A DNA stretch of 64,000 bases from Xanthomonas hortorum pv. pelargonii (GTDB lineage: Bacteria > Pseudomonadota > Gammaproteobacteria > Xanthomonadales > Xanthomonadaceae): NCBI RefSeq assembly GCF_024499015.1, contig NZ_CP098604.1, positions 3,100,001 to 3,164,000 of the forward strand, in the 5' to 3' direction. The position numbers and the translations under genes are program-made. Each line of letters opens with the position of its first letter. The first letter of the stretch is position 1. The notes below the pieces were generated by a model, which did not search any database, was not told where the DNA came from, and saw nothing but the letters and a program-made list of their open reading frames with translations. Below, in pieces: positions 36,718 through 45,951 of the stretch.

Positions 36718-37611
36718 ATGTTCACCACCCTGGTTGCTGTCGTCGTCGCACTCGCATTGGGACACCTGGTGCCTGCTCACGTGGTGCGGCTGCGACGTTT
36801 TGAATGGTTCGCCCACTGGTTGCGCCGGCTGGATAGTCATGCGGCCGGGCGCGGTGCGTGGCAGGGGCGCTATGGCGTGCTGCTGGCGCTTTTGCCGGCC
36901 TTGCTGGTTGTCCTGCTGCTGCAATGGCTGCTGGACGACGTGTGGCGCGGGTTTTTGGCCTTGCTGTTCGGTGTGGCGGTGCTGGCCTGGACCTGGGGGC
37001 CGCGCGACCTGGATCGCGATGTGGAAGCGGTGATCGATGCCGACGAGCCCGGCGCACGTCGCGATGCGATTGCGCAGTTGCAGGCAGCCGGCGGCAGCGT
37101 GCACGAAGATGCGCCGTCGTTGGTGGAAGCGGTGGTGGTCAACGGCCTGCGGCGCTGGTTCGCAGTGTTGTGGTGGTTTTTGCTGCTGGGGCCGTTCGGG
37201 GCTGTGCTGTATCGGCTCACGGCATTGGCGGTGGAAAGCCCGCTGTCGGTACTGCTGCCGCCACGCAATCTGGCCGGCGCGCGCTGGTTGCTGGCAGCGC
37301 TGGAGTGGCCGGTGGCGCAGTTGATCACCGTCTCGATGGCGCTGGTGGGCAATTTCGACACGGTGTTCCGCGCCTGGCGGCAAGCGCACGGCAATCGGTG
37401 GTCGTTGGAGCCGCATTTTCTCGGTGCGGTGGCGCGTGCCAGCGTCAGCGCCGAGCTACGCGAAGAAGCGCACGACTACACCGATTCGGGGTTGGTGCCG
37501 GTGTGGCGTCGCCTGCCGGAAGTGCGCGATGCGATGAGCCTGGTCTGGCGCGTGCTGCTGCTATGGATGGTGGTTCTGGCGTTGCTGGTGATTGCCGGGT
37601 GGGTGCGGTAG
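36718..37611 (+). CDS. ampE: AmpE-like inner-membrane protein
   Basis: This 297-residue polytopic membrane protein resembles AmpE (CobD/CbiB-like fold), with characteristic segments VVVNGLRRWFAVLWWFLLLGPFGAVLYRL and WPVAQLITVSMALVGNFDTVF. AmpE is linked to AmpD-dependent beta-lactamase sensing, though no ampD is next to it here. A GGAGG site precedes the ATG. Confidence 0.85.
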   Translation: MFTTLVAVVVALALGHLVPAHVVRLRRFEWFAHWLRRLDSHAAGRGAWQGRYGVLLALLPALLVVLLLQWLLDDVWRGFLALLFGVAVLAWTWGPRDLDRDVEAVIDADEPGARRDAIAQLQAAGGSVHEDAPSLVEAVVVNGLRRWFAVLWWFLLLGPFGAVLYRLTALAVESPLSVLLPPRNLAGARWLLAALEWPVAQLITVSMALVGNFDTVFRAWRQAHGNRWSLEPHFLGAVARASVSAELREEAHDYTDSGLVPVWRRLPEVRDAMSLVWRVLLLWMVVLALLVIAGWVR

Positions 37612-37653
37612 GCGCGCAGCCATGATTTCGATTGAGCGGCTGTTCGCGACCTG

Positions 37654-38064
37654 CTAGCCCGGTGCCAGCAAGGTAAACGGGTACCAAGGCAAATTCCTGG
37701 CAACCCAATACGTCGGCAACGCCCATAACCAGAACTTCGGCTCGGACATCACTGCCACGATGGGTGCGAACCAGCGCGCGCGCCAGCCGGCTTTCCAGGC
37801 GATCAGGCCGGGCAGGGTGAACAGGCCGAGCACGGCGGCGGGGTTCATTGCGAAGGCGCCGGGCAGATCGAAGTGCACCAGCGCGTACAGCGCGCGGGTT
37901 ATGCCGCAACCGGGGCAATAGCAGCCGGTCACGGCACGGAATACGCAGGGCGGGAACGGGCTATTGCTCGCGTTCGGATCGAAGCGATACAGCAAGCTCA
38001 CGCCGAAGGCGGCCACGCTGGTGGCCGCCCCGAGTCCAAGCCAATGGCGTGGACGCAACTCCAT
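37654..38064 (-). CDS. DUF2752 membrane protein
   Basis: This 136-residue protein has three hydrophobic segments and the DUF2752 signature PPCVFRAVTGCYCPGCGITRA. Its function is unknown. Its ATG shares a base with the stop of the upstream CD225 gene (TAATG), indicating translational coupling; the two families are often found side by side in bacteria. Confidence 0.85.
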   Translation of the reverse strand: MELRPRHWLGLGAATSVAAFGVSLLYRFDPNASNSPFPPCVFRAVTGCYCPGCGITRALYALVHFDLPGAFAMNPAAVLGLFTLPGLIAWKAGWRARWFAPIVAVMSEPKFWLWALPTYWVARNLPWYPFTLLAPG

Positions 38065-38408
38065 TACTGCATGTGCTGCAACTGCTGCATGTAGTCCATG
38101 TAGCCCTGCATGCCGCCGGTAGCGACCATGCCGATGTTGATCAGAAGACCGATGACGGCCAGCACGCTGGTCACGATGCACCAGGTCTTGGCGGTGTTGG
38201 AGGCGCGACGTGCGCCGTCGATGTCGCCCTGGTTGAGCAGGCCGTTGACCTTGCTGGAGAACACGATCGCCACGATGCCGCTGATCAGGGCCGGGCAGCA
38301 CAGGCAGAAGCCGAGCACGGTGGAGACGATCGCCCAGATCAGGTGATTGGGGACCGGGCCGGGTGCGGCGCTGGACGAGGGATGGATCGGCGGTGGGATG
38401 GCACTCAT
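38064..38408 (-). CDS. CD225/dispanin-family membrane protein
   Basis: This 114-residue protein has a Pro-rich N-terminus followed by two hydrophobic segments with the CD225 pattern (NHLIWAIVSTVLGFCLCCPALISGIVAIVFSS interrupted here for length, then SKVNGLLNQGD and TAKTWCIVTSVL). Bacterial members have no established role. A GGAG-type ribosome site precedes the ATG at 38408. Confidence 0.82.
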   Translation of the reverse strand: MSAIPPPIHPSSSAAPGPVPNHLIWAIVSTVLGFCLCCPALISGIVAIVFSSKVNGLLNQGDIDGARRASNTAKTWCIVTSVLAVIGLLINIGMVATGGMQGYMDYMQQLQHMQ

Positions 38409-38726
38409 GGTGAAGCTCCTTGGGTGGTAAACGACTGCGAACTGATGGGTGAGTGGGGAGGGTTATTGGGTGGGTGCCGCAGCACTGGCGACGGTCGTAG
38501 GCACGGGTACACAACGGCTGCACATGGCTACCGGCGCGATCGCCGGCCGCTGCAATGAGCAGCAGCAGCCGATCGCGGCAGATGCCTCAGGCGCGATGAT
38601 GTTGAGCACGACGACTTCCCCCAAGACGACCTGTCGCGTTCGCCAGGCGAGCGCGGCGGCAAAACGTGTGATGGCGCACAGGCTACTCGCGGCGCGCGAC
38701 GGACGCAAAGCCCGCGCTCGCCGCAC
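38409..38726. other. Stretch without a confident gene upstream of the CD225 gene
   Basis: On the minus strand a GTG-initiated frame of 87 codons (38463-38726) begins directly after the LplT-Aas-like gene. It encodes an Ala/Cys-rich product with a possible hydrophobic segment and no similarity I recognise. It may be a small hypothetical gene or chance; promoter sequences for the CD225-DUF2752 pair should also lie here. Confidence 0.35.
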
Positions 38727-40649
38727 TCATGGCTGATCCTGACGCAGTGCCCGCACCTGCTGTTCGAGCAGCGCGGCGGTCGCCTCGTTGCCGGGAACCG
38801 CTGCCGCTGCGGCCACTTCGATATGCGCGCGCATCCTGCGCGGCACGCGCATGCGGCCCAGACGGGTGTCGCGGCGGCTCCACATGCTCGACCACATGCC
38901 GCGCAGCGCCATCGGAATCACCGGCACCTGGCGGCGCTCAAGGATCTTTTCCACGCCAGATTTGAACGGCGCAATCTCGCCATCCTTGGTCAATGCGCCC
39001 TCGGGGAAGATGCACACCAGCTCGCCGTCGGCCAGCGCCGCATCGATGCGGTCGAAGGCCTGCTGCATCAGCGTGGGGTCTTCGCGCGCGCCGGCGATCG
39101 GAATCGCCTTGGCGGTGCGGAAGATCCAGCGCATCACCGGGATACGGAAGATCTTGTAGTACATGACAAAGCGCACCGGGCGCGGAATCACCGCCGACAG
39201 GATCAGTGCGTCCATGTAGCTGACGTGGTTACACACCAGCAGCGCGGCGCCTTCATCCGGCACATGGCGCTCGATGCCGTGCAGACGCGGCCGATACAGC
39301 GCGCTCACCAGCACCCAGCTGAGAAAGCGCATCAGGAACTCGGGCACCAGCGTGAAGATCCACAGGGCCACCAGCGTGTTGGCCAGCGCCAGCGCCAGAA
39401 ACACCTGCGGAATGCTCAGGCCCGGCAGCGGAATGCGCACGCCGAACAGCACCAGCTGCGGCAACTGCAGCGCGATGCCGATGATGGCGGCGGTGACGAT
39501 GAACAACGAATTCTGGATATTGAGCCCGGCGATGACGCGCGAGAGTTCGGCCTTGGGCGTGCGGCTCTGGATCAGCGCGAACAACGGCACCACAAACAAA
39601 CCGGTGAACAGGCCAATGCCGACCAGATCCACGATCAAACGCACGCTGCCGGGCTGCTGCACAAACTGGCTGATCGACAGATTGCTGGCGGGCGCAGCGC
39701 CCGGGCGCGCGAAATAAAGATCCAGCAAAAACGCGCTGATGCCGAACGCACCCAGCGGCACCAACCCGATTTCCACGGTGCGCCCGGACAGCCGTTCGCA
39801 CAGCAACGAACCCACGCCGGTGCCGATCGAAAACAGCGCCAGCGCGAACACGTACAGATCCTGCTGCCCGCCAAGATTGACCTGCGCGTAAGTCGGCAAC
39901 TGCGCGGTCAGCACGGTGCCGACAAACCAGAACCACGACACCCCGAGCACGGCGTTGCGCACTGCCGGCGTGCGCCGGGTCAGGCGCATGATGGCGCGCG
40001 ATTCGGGAATGGGGTTCCAGTTGATGGTCAGCTCGGGCGCGCCGGCATCGACCTTGGGCACCAGCCGCGCGACCAGGTTGCCGGTGACGGCAATGGCAAT
40101 GACCGCGGTGGCCGCGGCCTCCGGTCCGTGGCTGCCGGCGATCTGGAAGATCAGCCCACCAAAGATCATGCCGCACAGGATCGAGATCGAGGTGCCCATC
40201 TCGACCAGGCCGTTGCCGCCGGTGAGTTCCTCGGGTTTGAGCACCGAGGGCAGGATCGAATATTTCACCGGCCCGAACAGCGTGGACTGCAGGCCGGTGC
40301 AGAACAGCGCGATCAGCAGGATCGGCATGTTCTCGGTGAGAAAGCCCACCGCGGCCAGCGACATGATCGCGATCTCCATCGTGGTGGTGATCACGATGAG
40401 CTTCTGCTTCTCCAGCTTCTCGGCGATCTGCCCGGCCAGCGCGGAGAACAGGAAGTACGGCAGTATGAACAATGCCGGCGCCAGATTGGTGTACAGCGTG
40501 CGCTGCGCCGCATCGATGCCCAGGTAGAACAACAGGCCGATGATGGCCTGCCGATAGACATTGTCGTTGAACGCGCCCAACGCCTGCACGGCGAAGAACG
40601 GCAAGAAGCGGCGCTGCCTGAGCAGGGCGAACTGACTGTGACCGGACAT
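38727..40649 (-). CDS. LplT-Aas-like fusion: MFS transporter plus acyltransferase
   Basis: The 640-residue protein has an N-terminal MFS domain of about 12 helices (about residues 1-420) resembling the lysophospholipid flippase LplT, followed by a PlsC-type glycerophospholipid acyltransferase domain (about 430-610) with motif I NHVSYMD and motif III FPEGALTKDG. It lacks the third acyl-ACP synthetase domain of longer fusions. The likely role is to flip and re-acylate lysophospholipids at the inner membrane. The product of the final domain begins right after the transporter. Confidence 0.88.
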   Translation of the reverse strand: MSGHSQFALLRQRRFLPFFAVQALGAFNDNVYRQAIIGLLFYLGIDAAQRTLYTNLAPALFILPYFLFSALAGQIAEKLEKQKLIVITTTMEIAIMSLAAVGFLTENMPILLIALFCTGLQSTLFGPVKYSILPSVLKPEELTGGNGLVEMGTSISILCGMIFGGLIFQIAGSHGPEAAATAVIAIAVTGNLVARLVPKVDAGAPELTINWNPIPESRAIMRLTRRTPAVRNAVLGVSWFWFVGTVLTAQLPTYAQVNLGGQQDLYVFALALFSIGTGVGSLLCERLSGRTVEIGLVPLGAFGISAFLLDLYFARPGAAPASNLSISQFVQQPGSVRLIVDLVGIGLFTGLFVVPLFALIQSRTPKAELSRVIAGLNIQNSLFIVTAAIIGIALQLPQLVLFGVRIPLPGLSIPQVFLALALANTLVALWIFTLVPEFLMRFLSWVLVSALYRPRLHGIERHVPDEGAALLVCNHVSYMDALILSAVIPRPVRFVMYYKIFRIPVMRWIFRTAKAIPIAGAREDPTLMQQAFDRIDAALADGELVCIFPEGALTKDGEIAPFKSGVEKILERRQVPVIPMALRGMWSSMWSRRDTRLGRMRVPRRMRAHIEVAAAAAVPGNEATAALLEQQVRALRQDQP

Positions 40650-40777
40650 GCAGTTTCCTTTGCGAACGCGCGCAGCCTAGCAGGCTTCCACGGCGGGCTG
40701 GTGCATGGTACGATGCACGCTTGGAAGATGCCGCGTCACCGCCCACACTGCGCGCCTCTCCTTAGCAGACTCCTGTC

Positions 40778-41968
40778 ATGACCGTCGAATCCGCTGCGCA
40801 TCCACCATTGCCGCGTCGGCTGGTGCTGCTGATGGCCGCGGCCACCGGGCTGGCGGTGGCGAGCAACTATTACGCGCAGCCGTTGTTGGAGACGCTGGCG
40901 CAGGCATTCGGGATCCAGGTGCGCAGTGCCGGGGCGGTGGTGACTGCCGCGCAGCTGGCCTATGCGGCCGGGCTGCTGTTGCTGGTGCCGCTGGGCGACC
41001 GGCTGGAGCGGCGCGGGCTGATCGTCGGCCTGTTCGTGCTCAGCGCGCTCGGCCTGCTGGTGAGCGCGGCCTCGCACAGCTTCGGCATGTTGCTGGCGGG
41101 CACCATCGTGACCGGTGCCAGCTCGGTGGCGGCGCAGATTCTGGTGCCGTTTGCGGCGACCCTGGCCGCACCGCACGAGCGCGGGCGGGTGATCGGCACG
41201 GTGATGAGCGGGTTGTTGCTGGGCATCCTGCTGGCGCGTACGGCCGCGGGGGTGCTGGCCGGTGTTGGCGGCTGGCATACGGTGTACTGGATCGCATCAG
41301 GTTCATTGCTGGTCACGGCCTGGCTGCTGTGGCGCGGGTTGCCGCGGCATCCGGGCAATGCGCAGTTGTCGTATCCGCAGTTGGTGGGATCGGTACTGAC
41401 GCTGCTGCGCGACGATGCGGTGCTGCGTTCGCGCGCGGTGCTGGGCGGGCTGATCTTTGCCGGCTTCAGCATGTTCTGGACCACGCTGGCGTTTTTGCTG
41501 TCTGGGCCACTTTATGGCTATGGCACGGCGGTGATCGGGCTGTTCGGTTTGATCGGCGCGGCTGGTGCGCTGGCCGCCAATCGCTCCGGCCATTGGTCCG
41601 ATCACGGGCATGGCGATCGGGTCAGTTGGGGCGGGCTGGTGATGTTGCTGCTGTCGTGGGGATTGCTTGCGTTTGCGCCGCAATCGATCGGCTTGCTGAT
41701 CGTCGGCGTGCTGCTGCTTGATATCGCGGTGCAAGGCGTGCATATCGCCAACCAGAGCGTGATCTATCAGCGCAATCCCAATGCGCGCAATCGCATTACC
41801 TCGGCCTACATCACCTGCTACTTCATCGGCGGCGCGGTGGGTTCGACATTGGGCACGGCGGCGTATGCGCAGGCCGGCTGGAACGGCGTGGTGATCGGTG
41901 GCGCAGTGCTGGCTGTGGCGGCGTTGGGGTGGGTGTGGCTGATCGTGGTGCGCAAGCAGTGGAAGTAA
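40778..41968 (+). CDS. MFS transporter (YnfM-like)
   Basis: This 396-residue protein has 12 predicted helices and the N-terminal segment ASNYYAQPLLETLAQ typical of the YnfM/EmrB-related sugar or drug efflux MFS group, plus the A-like motif GDRLERRG. The substrate cannot be named from sequence. It is transcribed away from the LplT-Aas-like gene. Confidence 0.86.
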   Translation: MTVESAAHPPLPRRLVLLMAAATGLAVASNYYAQPLLETLAQAFGIQVRSAGAVVTAAQLAYAAGLLLLVPLGDRLERRGLIVGLFVLSALGLLVSAASHSFGMLLAGTIVTGASSVAAQILVPFAATLAAPHERGRVIGTVMSGLLLGILLARTAAGVLAGVGGWHTVYWIASGSLLVTAWLLWRGLPRHPGNAQLSYPQLVGSVLTLLRDDAVLRSRAVLGGLIFAGFSMFWTTLAFLLSGPLYGYGTAVIGLFGLIGAAGALAANRSGHWSDHGHGDRVSWGGLVMLLLSWGLLAFAPQSIGLLIVGVLLLDIAVQGVHIANQSVIYQRNPNARNRITSAYITCYFIGGAVGSTLGTAAYAQAGWNGVVIGGAVLAVAALGWVWLIVVRKQWK

Positions 41969-42102
41969 ATGCGGCTGACAGAGCGACGACGCGGCCATCG
42001 GATGAAGGTGGCCTGTGCTTGCATCGCATCGCCCGTGATCCGGCTATCCACATGGATGCTGCATTGGTTGCGCGGCATCCTTGCCCACAGACTAAGGACG
42101 CG

Positions 42103-44316
42103 TTAGGCCTTGTTGATCGCCAACCGGGTGGTGCTGTCTGCCGGTGCAGTGGTAACCGCCATCGCCGCAGCACGCAGCTTGGGCAACAAGCGCAGGGTCA
42201 ATGCCAACTGGTCGCGCACCAGGCGCTGCTTGGGCGGCAGTTGCACGGCATGTTGTTCCAGCGCTTCGGCGGTGGCCACTTCTTCGGTTTCGTCGTGCGC
42301 CGGCAACGGTTGGCGTTCGCGCAAGGCAGTGGCGATTTCGCCCAGCGCGCGCTGCAGATAGTCGCCGGCCTGCGCGATGGTGGGGTCGTGTTCGCCATCG
42401 AGTGCGGCGCGATGCGCGCCCAATGCGGAGAGATAGCCGAGCAAGGTGTTGGACAGCGCCAGGAAGCGGAAGCCGGCATCCAGATTGCGCCGATAGCGGC
42501 CCGGTTCGCGCAGCATGTTGGACAGCGCCACCGACAAGGCGGCATCGGCGTTATGCATGTCGCGCCGCGCGATGCGGTACGGCAGGTCGTCGCGCATGCC
42601 GCTGGCGTATTGCTCCAGCACCTGGGTGAGATAGCGCGCGCAGCTGGCCAGCACCGTGGCCATCACCTGGTTGAGGCGGCGGCCCTGCCAGTCCGGCAGG
42701 ATCAGGAACGAGGCCGCAGCGGCGATCGCGCAACCGATCAGCGTGTCGATCAGGCGCGGCCAGATCAGCACGAAACCATCGCCGAGCAGGTTGAAGCAGA
42801 ACAGCGCCATCACGGTGATGCCGGCGGTGGCCAGCATGTAGCGATCGGTGCGGGTGATGAAGAAGATCAGTGCGGCGGCCAGTGCCAGCAGCAATTGCAC
42901 TTCGGTGCCGGGAAACAGCTGCATCAGCGCCCAGGTAGCGACCAGGCCGATCAAGGTGCCGGCGATGCGTTGCACCAGCCGCAGGCGGGTGGCGCCGTAG
43001 TTGGGCCGGCACACGAAGGCGGTGGTGAGCAGGATCCAGTAGCCGTTGTCGGCATGGATGGATTGCATGATGGCGTAGCCGACCACCAGCGCGATGGCCA
43101 TGCGCAGGCCATGGCGGAACAGCACCGAGCCGGGCGTGAGTTGCTGGCCCAGGCGTGCGGCCATCTCGCGCAAGGTGTGCGGCGATGAATCGCGCAGACG
43201 GGTGTCGAGGTTATCGCTGGTGGAATCGGATTGCGCCGCCTCCGACAGCTTGCGTTCGATGCTCTGCAGGTTGGTGACCAGCAGTTCCAGCGCGCCGAGC
43301 AAACGTGCGAGTGCCGGGTCGGCACGCGCGTGCAGGTAGTCCAGCGATTGGCGCAGGTCTTCGGTGGCCAGGCGGCTGTTGTCGCCATAATCGAACGGGT
43401 GGCGCAGGCGGATCGCCTCGCCCAACGCGGCGCAGGCTTTGCCCTGCAGTGCCAGCAGGCGCTGGCAGCGATACAGCACATCGCTATGGAAGAACGCGTC
43501 GGTCAGCGCTTCGTAGGGATAGTGCGAGGAACTGGCGCGCTCGTGGAATTCCTGCGCCATGTAGTACAGGCGGAAATACAGGCCCGATTGCACGCCCGGC
43601 CGCCCCGAGCGGCCAAAGCGGCTCATGATCGCGGTCTTGGCGGCGTTGAGTGCGCCGACCACCTTGGCGTTCTGCTCGGCCAGCGCCAGCCGGCGTGCAT
43701 GCAGGTCGCTTTGCCGCACGGGTTCGAACAGATCGGCCTTGAGCTTGAGATAGCGGCCCAGTTCGAAGAACAGCCGCGACAGCCGCTCGCGTATCGGGCG
43801 GTTGGCGAACAGCAGGGTCCACAGGATCGACAGCACGCCGTACCAGGTGGCGCCGATCAGCAGCAGCGCCGCACCGTGCCAGGCGATCAGCGGATCGTGG
43901 CTGCCGTGCTGGTCCATGCCGATCATGGCGTAGATCGACAAGGCCACGGTGGCCTGCGCGATCGAGGCATAGCGCTCGCCCAGTGCGCCGAGCAGGGTCA
44001 GCGAAAACGTCGCCACCGCCATGCCGATCACGAATGCCAGCGGATACGGAAACAGCAGCACCACCGACGCCGCAGCGGCAGCAAAACACAGCAGCGAGAG
44101 CAGCACCGATTTGATGCGGCCCAGCCAGTTGTCGTCGGTTTCGGCAATGGCGCTGGCAATCGCCCCCAGAAACAGCGCCGGCACCGCGGTGAGCTGCTGC
44201 CAGTGCCAGCACACGCCCATCGCCACCGCCAGCGCGATGAACACGCGCAGGCCATAGCTGGCCTTTTCGTGGGCCCACAAGCGGCTCAGGCGGGTTTCGA
44301 AGGAAGAAGTGGCCAC
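42103..44316 (-). CDS. YccS/YhfK (FUSC)-family inner-membrane protein
   Basis: This 737-residue protein has two sets of about six membrane helices (near residues 20-160 and 385-525), each followed by a large cytoplasmic domain, the arrangement of the YccS/FUSC family and of AaeB-type aromatic-acid effluxers. The transport role is inferred. The GTG at 44316 is chosen because the family sequence SSFETRLSRLWAHEKASYGLRVFIALA follows at once; an ATG at 44367 would add 17 residues without a ribosome site. Confidence 0.82.
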   Translation of the reverse strand: MATSSFETRLSRLWAHEKASYGLRVFIALAVAMGVCWHWQQLTAVPALFLGAIASAIAETDDNWLGRIKSVLLSLLCFAAAAASVVLLFPYPLAFVIGMAVATFSLTLLGALGERYASIAQATVALSIYAMIGMDQHGSHDPLIAWHGAALLLIGATWYGVLSILWTLLFANRPIRERLSRLFFELGRYLKLKADLFEPVRQSDLHARRLALAEQNAKVVGALNAAKTAIMSRFGRSGRPGVQSGLYFRLYYMAQEFHERASSSHYPYEALTDAFFHSDVLYRCQRLLALQGKACAALGEAIRLRHPFDYGDNSRLATEDLRQSLDYLHARADPALARLLGALELLVTNLQSIERKLSEAAQSDSTSDNLDTRLRDSSPHTLREMAARLGQQLTPGSVLFRHGLRMAIALVVGYAIMQSIHADNGYWILLTTAFVCRPNYGATRLRLVQRIAGTLIGLVATWALMQLFPGTEVQLLLALAAALIFFITRTDRYMLATAGITVMALFCFNLLGDGFVLIWPRLIDTLIGCAIAAAASFLILPDWQGRRLNQVMATVLASCARYLTQVLEQYASGMRDDLPYRIARRDMHNADAALSVALSNMLREPGRYRRNLDAGFRFLALSNTLLGYLSALGAHRAALDGEHDPTIAQAGDYLQRALGEIATALRERQPLPAHDETEEVATAEALEQHAVQLPPKQRLVRDQLALTLRLLPKLRAAAMAVTTAPADSTTRLAINKA

Positions 44317-44530
44317 AGTCTCTGCAAGGCAAGGTGCCTGGGCATTATTGCCGCAGGCACGCGCCATCGGTGTGGAGGGCGGCTAATTCTTTGTCAGTAG
44401 GGCGGCGTTTGTGCGGATTGGAGCCGATTGCGCGACGACGGTGCCTGCGCGCAGCCGCGTGCTGCGCGTCCGGCCAACTGCACGGGCATGTATCGCGCTT
44501 GACGACCTTGCAAGGTGTGGTTGCGAGTGC

Positions 44531-45826
44531 TCAGCCCTGTGCGTCGCGCTCGCGGGCGATCGCGCGCCAGCCGATATCGCTGCGCTGGAAGGCGTTGGGC
44601 CAGTGGATCGGCTGCAGGCCGGCATACGCGGTGCGCTGTGCGTCCTGCACGCTGTCGCCCAGGGCGGCCACGCACAGCACGCGGCCACCGGCGCTGATCA
44701 CTTCACCGTCGGCATTCAACGTGGTGCCGGCATGGAAGACCTTGGCGTTGGCCGGCACTGCGTCCAGGCCGCTGATGACCTCGCCGGTGATCGGGGATTC
44801 GGGATACGGCTTGGCTGCGATGACCACGCCCAGCGATGGGCGCGGATCCCACTGTGCTTGCGCGGTGTCGAGCTTGCCGTCGATGGCAGCTTCGAGCAGA
44901 TCGACCAGATCCGATTGCAGGCGCAGCATCACCGGCTGGGTCTCCGGGTCGCCGAAGCGCACGTTGAACTCGATCACCTTCGGTGCGCCATGCGCATCGA
45001 TCATCAGCCCGGCATACAGAAACCCGGTGAACGGCACGCCGTCGGCGATCATGCCTTGCACGGTCGGCTCGACCACCTCGCGCATCACCCGCGCGTGCAC
45101 CTCGGGCGTGACCACCGGAGCCGGCGAGTACGCGCCCATGCCGCCGGTATTGGGGCCGGTGTCGCCATCGCCGACACGCTTGTGGTCCTGGCTGGTGGCC
45201 ATCGGCAAGGCGTGGGTGCCGTCGACCATCGAGATGAAGCTGGCTTCTTCGCCATCGAGGAATTCTTCGATCACCACGCGCGCGCCGGCATCGCCGAACG
45301 CATTGCCCGAGAGCATGTCGCGCACCGCGTCTTCGGCCTCGCTTAGCGTCATCGCCACGATCACGCCCTTGCCGGCGGCCAGGCCATCGGCTTTGACCAC
45401 GATCGGTGCGCCTTTCTCACGCACATAGGCAAGTGCTGCGTCCACTTCCGTGTGCACCGCGTAATACGCAGTCGGGATGCCATGACGCGCGAGAAAATCC
45501 TTGGCGAACGCCTTGCTGCCTTCCAACTGCGCGGCCTTGGCGGTGGGCCCGAAGATGCGCAGGCCAGCGGCATTGAAGCGGTCGACCACGCCCAGCACCA
45601 GTGGCACTTCCGGGCCGACCACGGTGAGCGCGACGGCCTCGCGCTGCGCCAAGGCGAGCAAGCCATCGAGATCATCGACCTTGATCGCCACATTGCGGCA
45701 CTTGGTTTCGGTGGCGGTGCCGGCATTGCCCGGTGCCACGAGCACTTCGCTCACTTGCGCGGACTGCGCGATCTTCCAGGCCAGGGCGTGTTCGCGGCCG
45801 CCGGAGCCGATGACAAGGATTTTCAT
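44531..45826 (-). CDS. purD: Phosphoribosylamine-glycine ligase (GARS)
   Basis: This 431-residue ATP-grasp enzyme makes glycinamide ribonucleotide in purine synthesis. The N-terminus [19 protein letters not shown], the segment [20 protein letters not shown] and [12 protein letters not shown] are diagnostic. The ATG at 45826 marks the true start; the reading frame happens to stay open upstream into purH but that extension is antisense or out-of-frame noise. It follows purH as in other xanthomonads, separated by a heptamer-repeat element. Confidence 0.97.
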   Translation of the reverse strand: MKILVIGSGGREHALAWKIAQSAQVSEVLVAPGNAGTATETKCRNVAIKVDDLDGLLALAQREAVALTVVGPEVPLVLGVVDRFNAAGLRIFGPTAKAAQLEGSKAFAKDFLARHGIPTAYYAVHTEVDAALAYVREKGAPIVVKADGLAAGKGVIVAMTLSEAEDAVRDMLSGNAFGDAGARVVIEEFLDGEEASFISMVDGTHALPMATSQDHKRVGDGDTGPNTGGMGAYSPAPVVTPEVHARVMREVVEPTVQGMIADGVPFTGFLYAGLMIDAHGAPKVIEFNVRFGDPETQPVMLRLQSDLVDLLEAAIDGKLDTAQAQWDPRPSLGVVIAAKPYPESPITGEVISGLDAVPANAKVFHAGTTLNADGEVISAGGRVLCVAALGDSVQDAQRTAYAGLQPIHWPNAFQRSDIGWRAIARERDAQG

Positions 45827-45830
45827 GTGA

Positions 45831-45950
45831 GTGCCGAGATTGGGGAATGGGGAATAGAAAAGTCTTTGCTTCTGCAGGCCGTACGATGTGGAATGGCATC
45901 GAGGGAGCCGCTCTTGCGATTCCCTATTCCCCAATCTCCATTCCCGGCAC
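45831..45950. repeat. Inverted NATTCCC heptamer element between purH and purD
   Basis: Inverted arms at 45831-45857 and 45918-45950 share GTGCCG ends and the heptamer-based core AGATTGGGGAAT; the right arm has one extra heptamer. They enclose about 60 bases without a gene and occupy almost the whole purH-purD gap. RNA from the operon could form a long hairpin here. Confidence 0.75.
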
Positions 45951-45951
45951 T

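Noticed and set aside
38823..40781. 652-codon plus-strand frame over the LplT-Aas-like gene
   Set aside because: It is antisense to a clear membrane-protein gene and its His/Gln/Arg-rich product is typical of GC-rich antisense frames.
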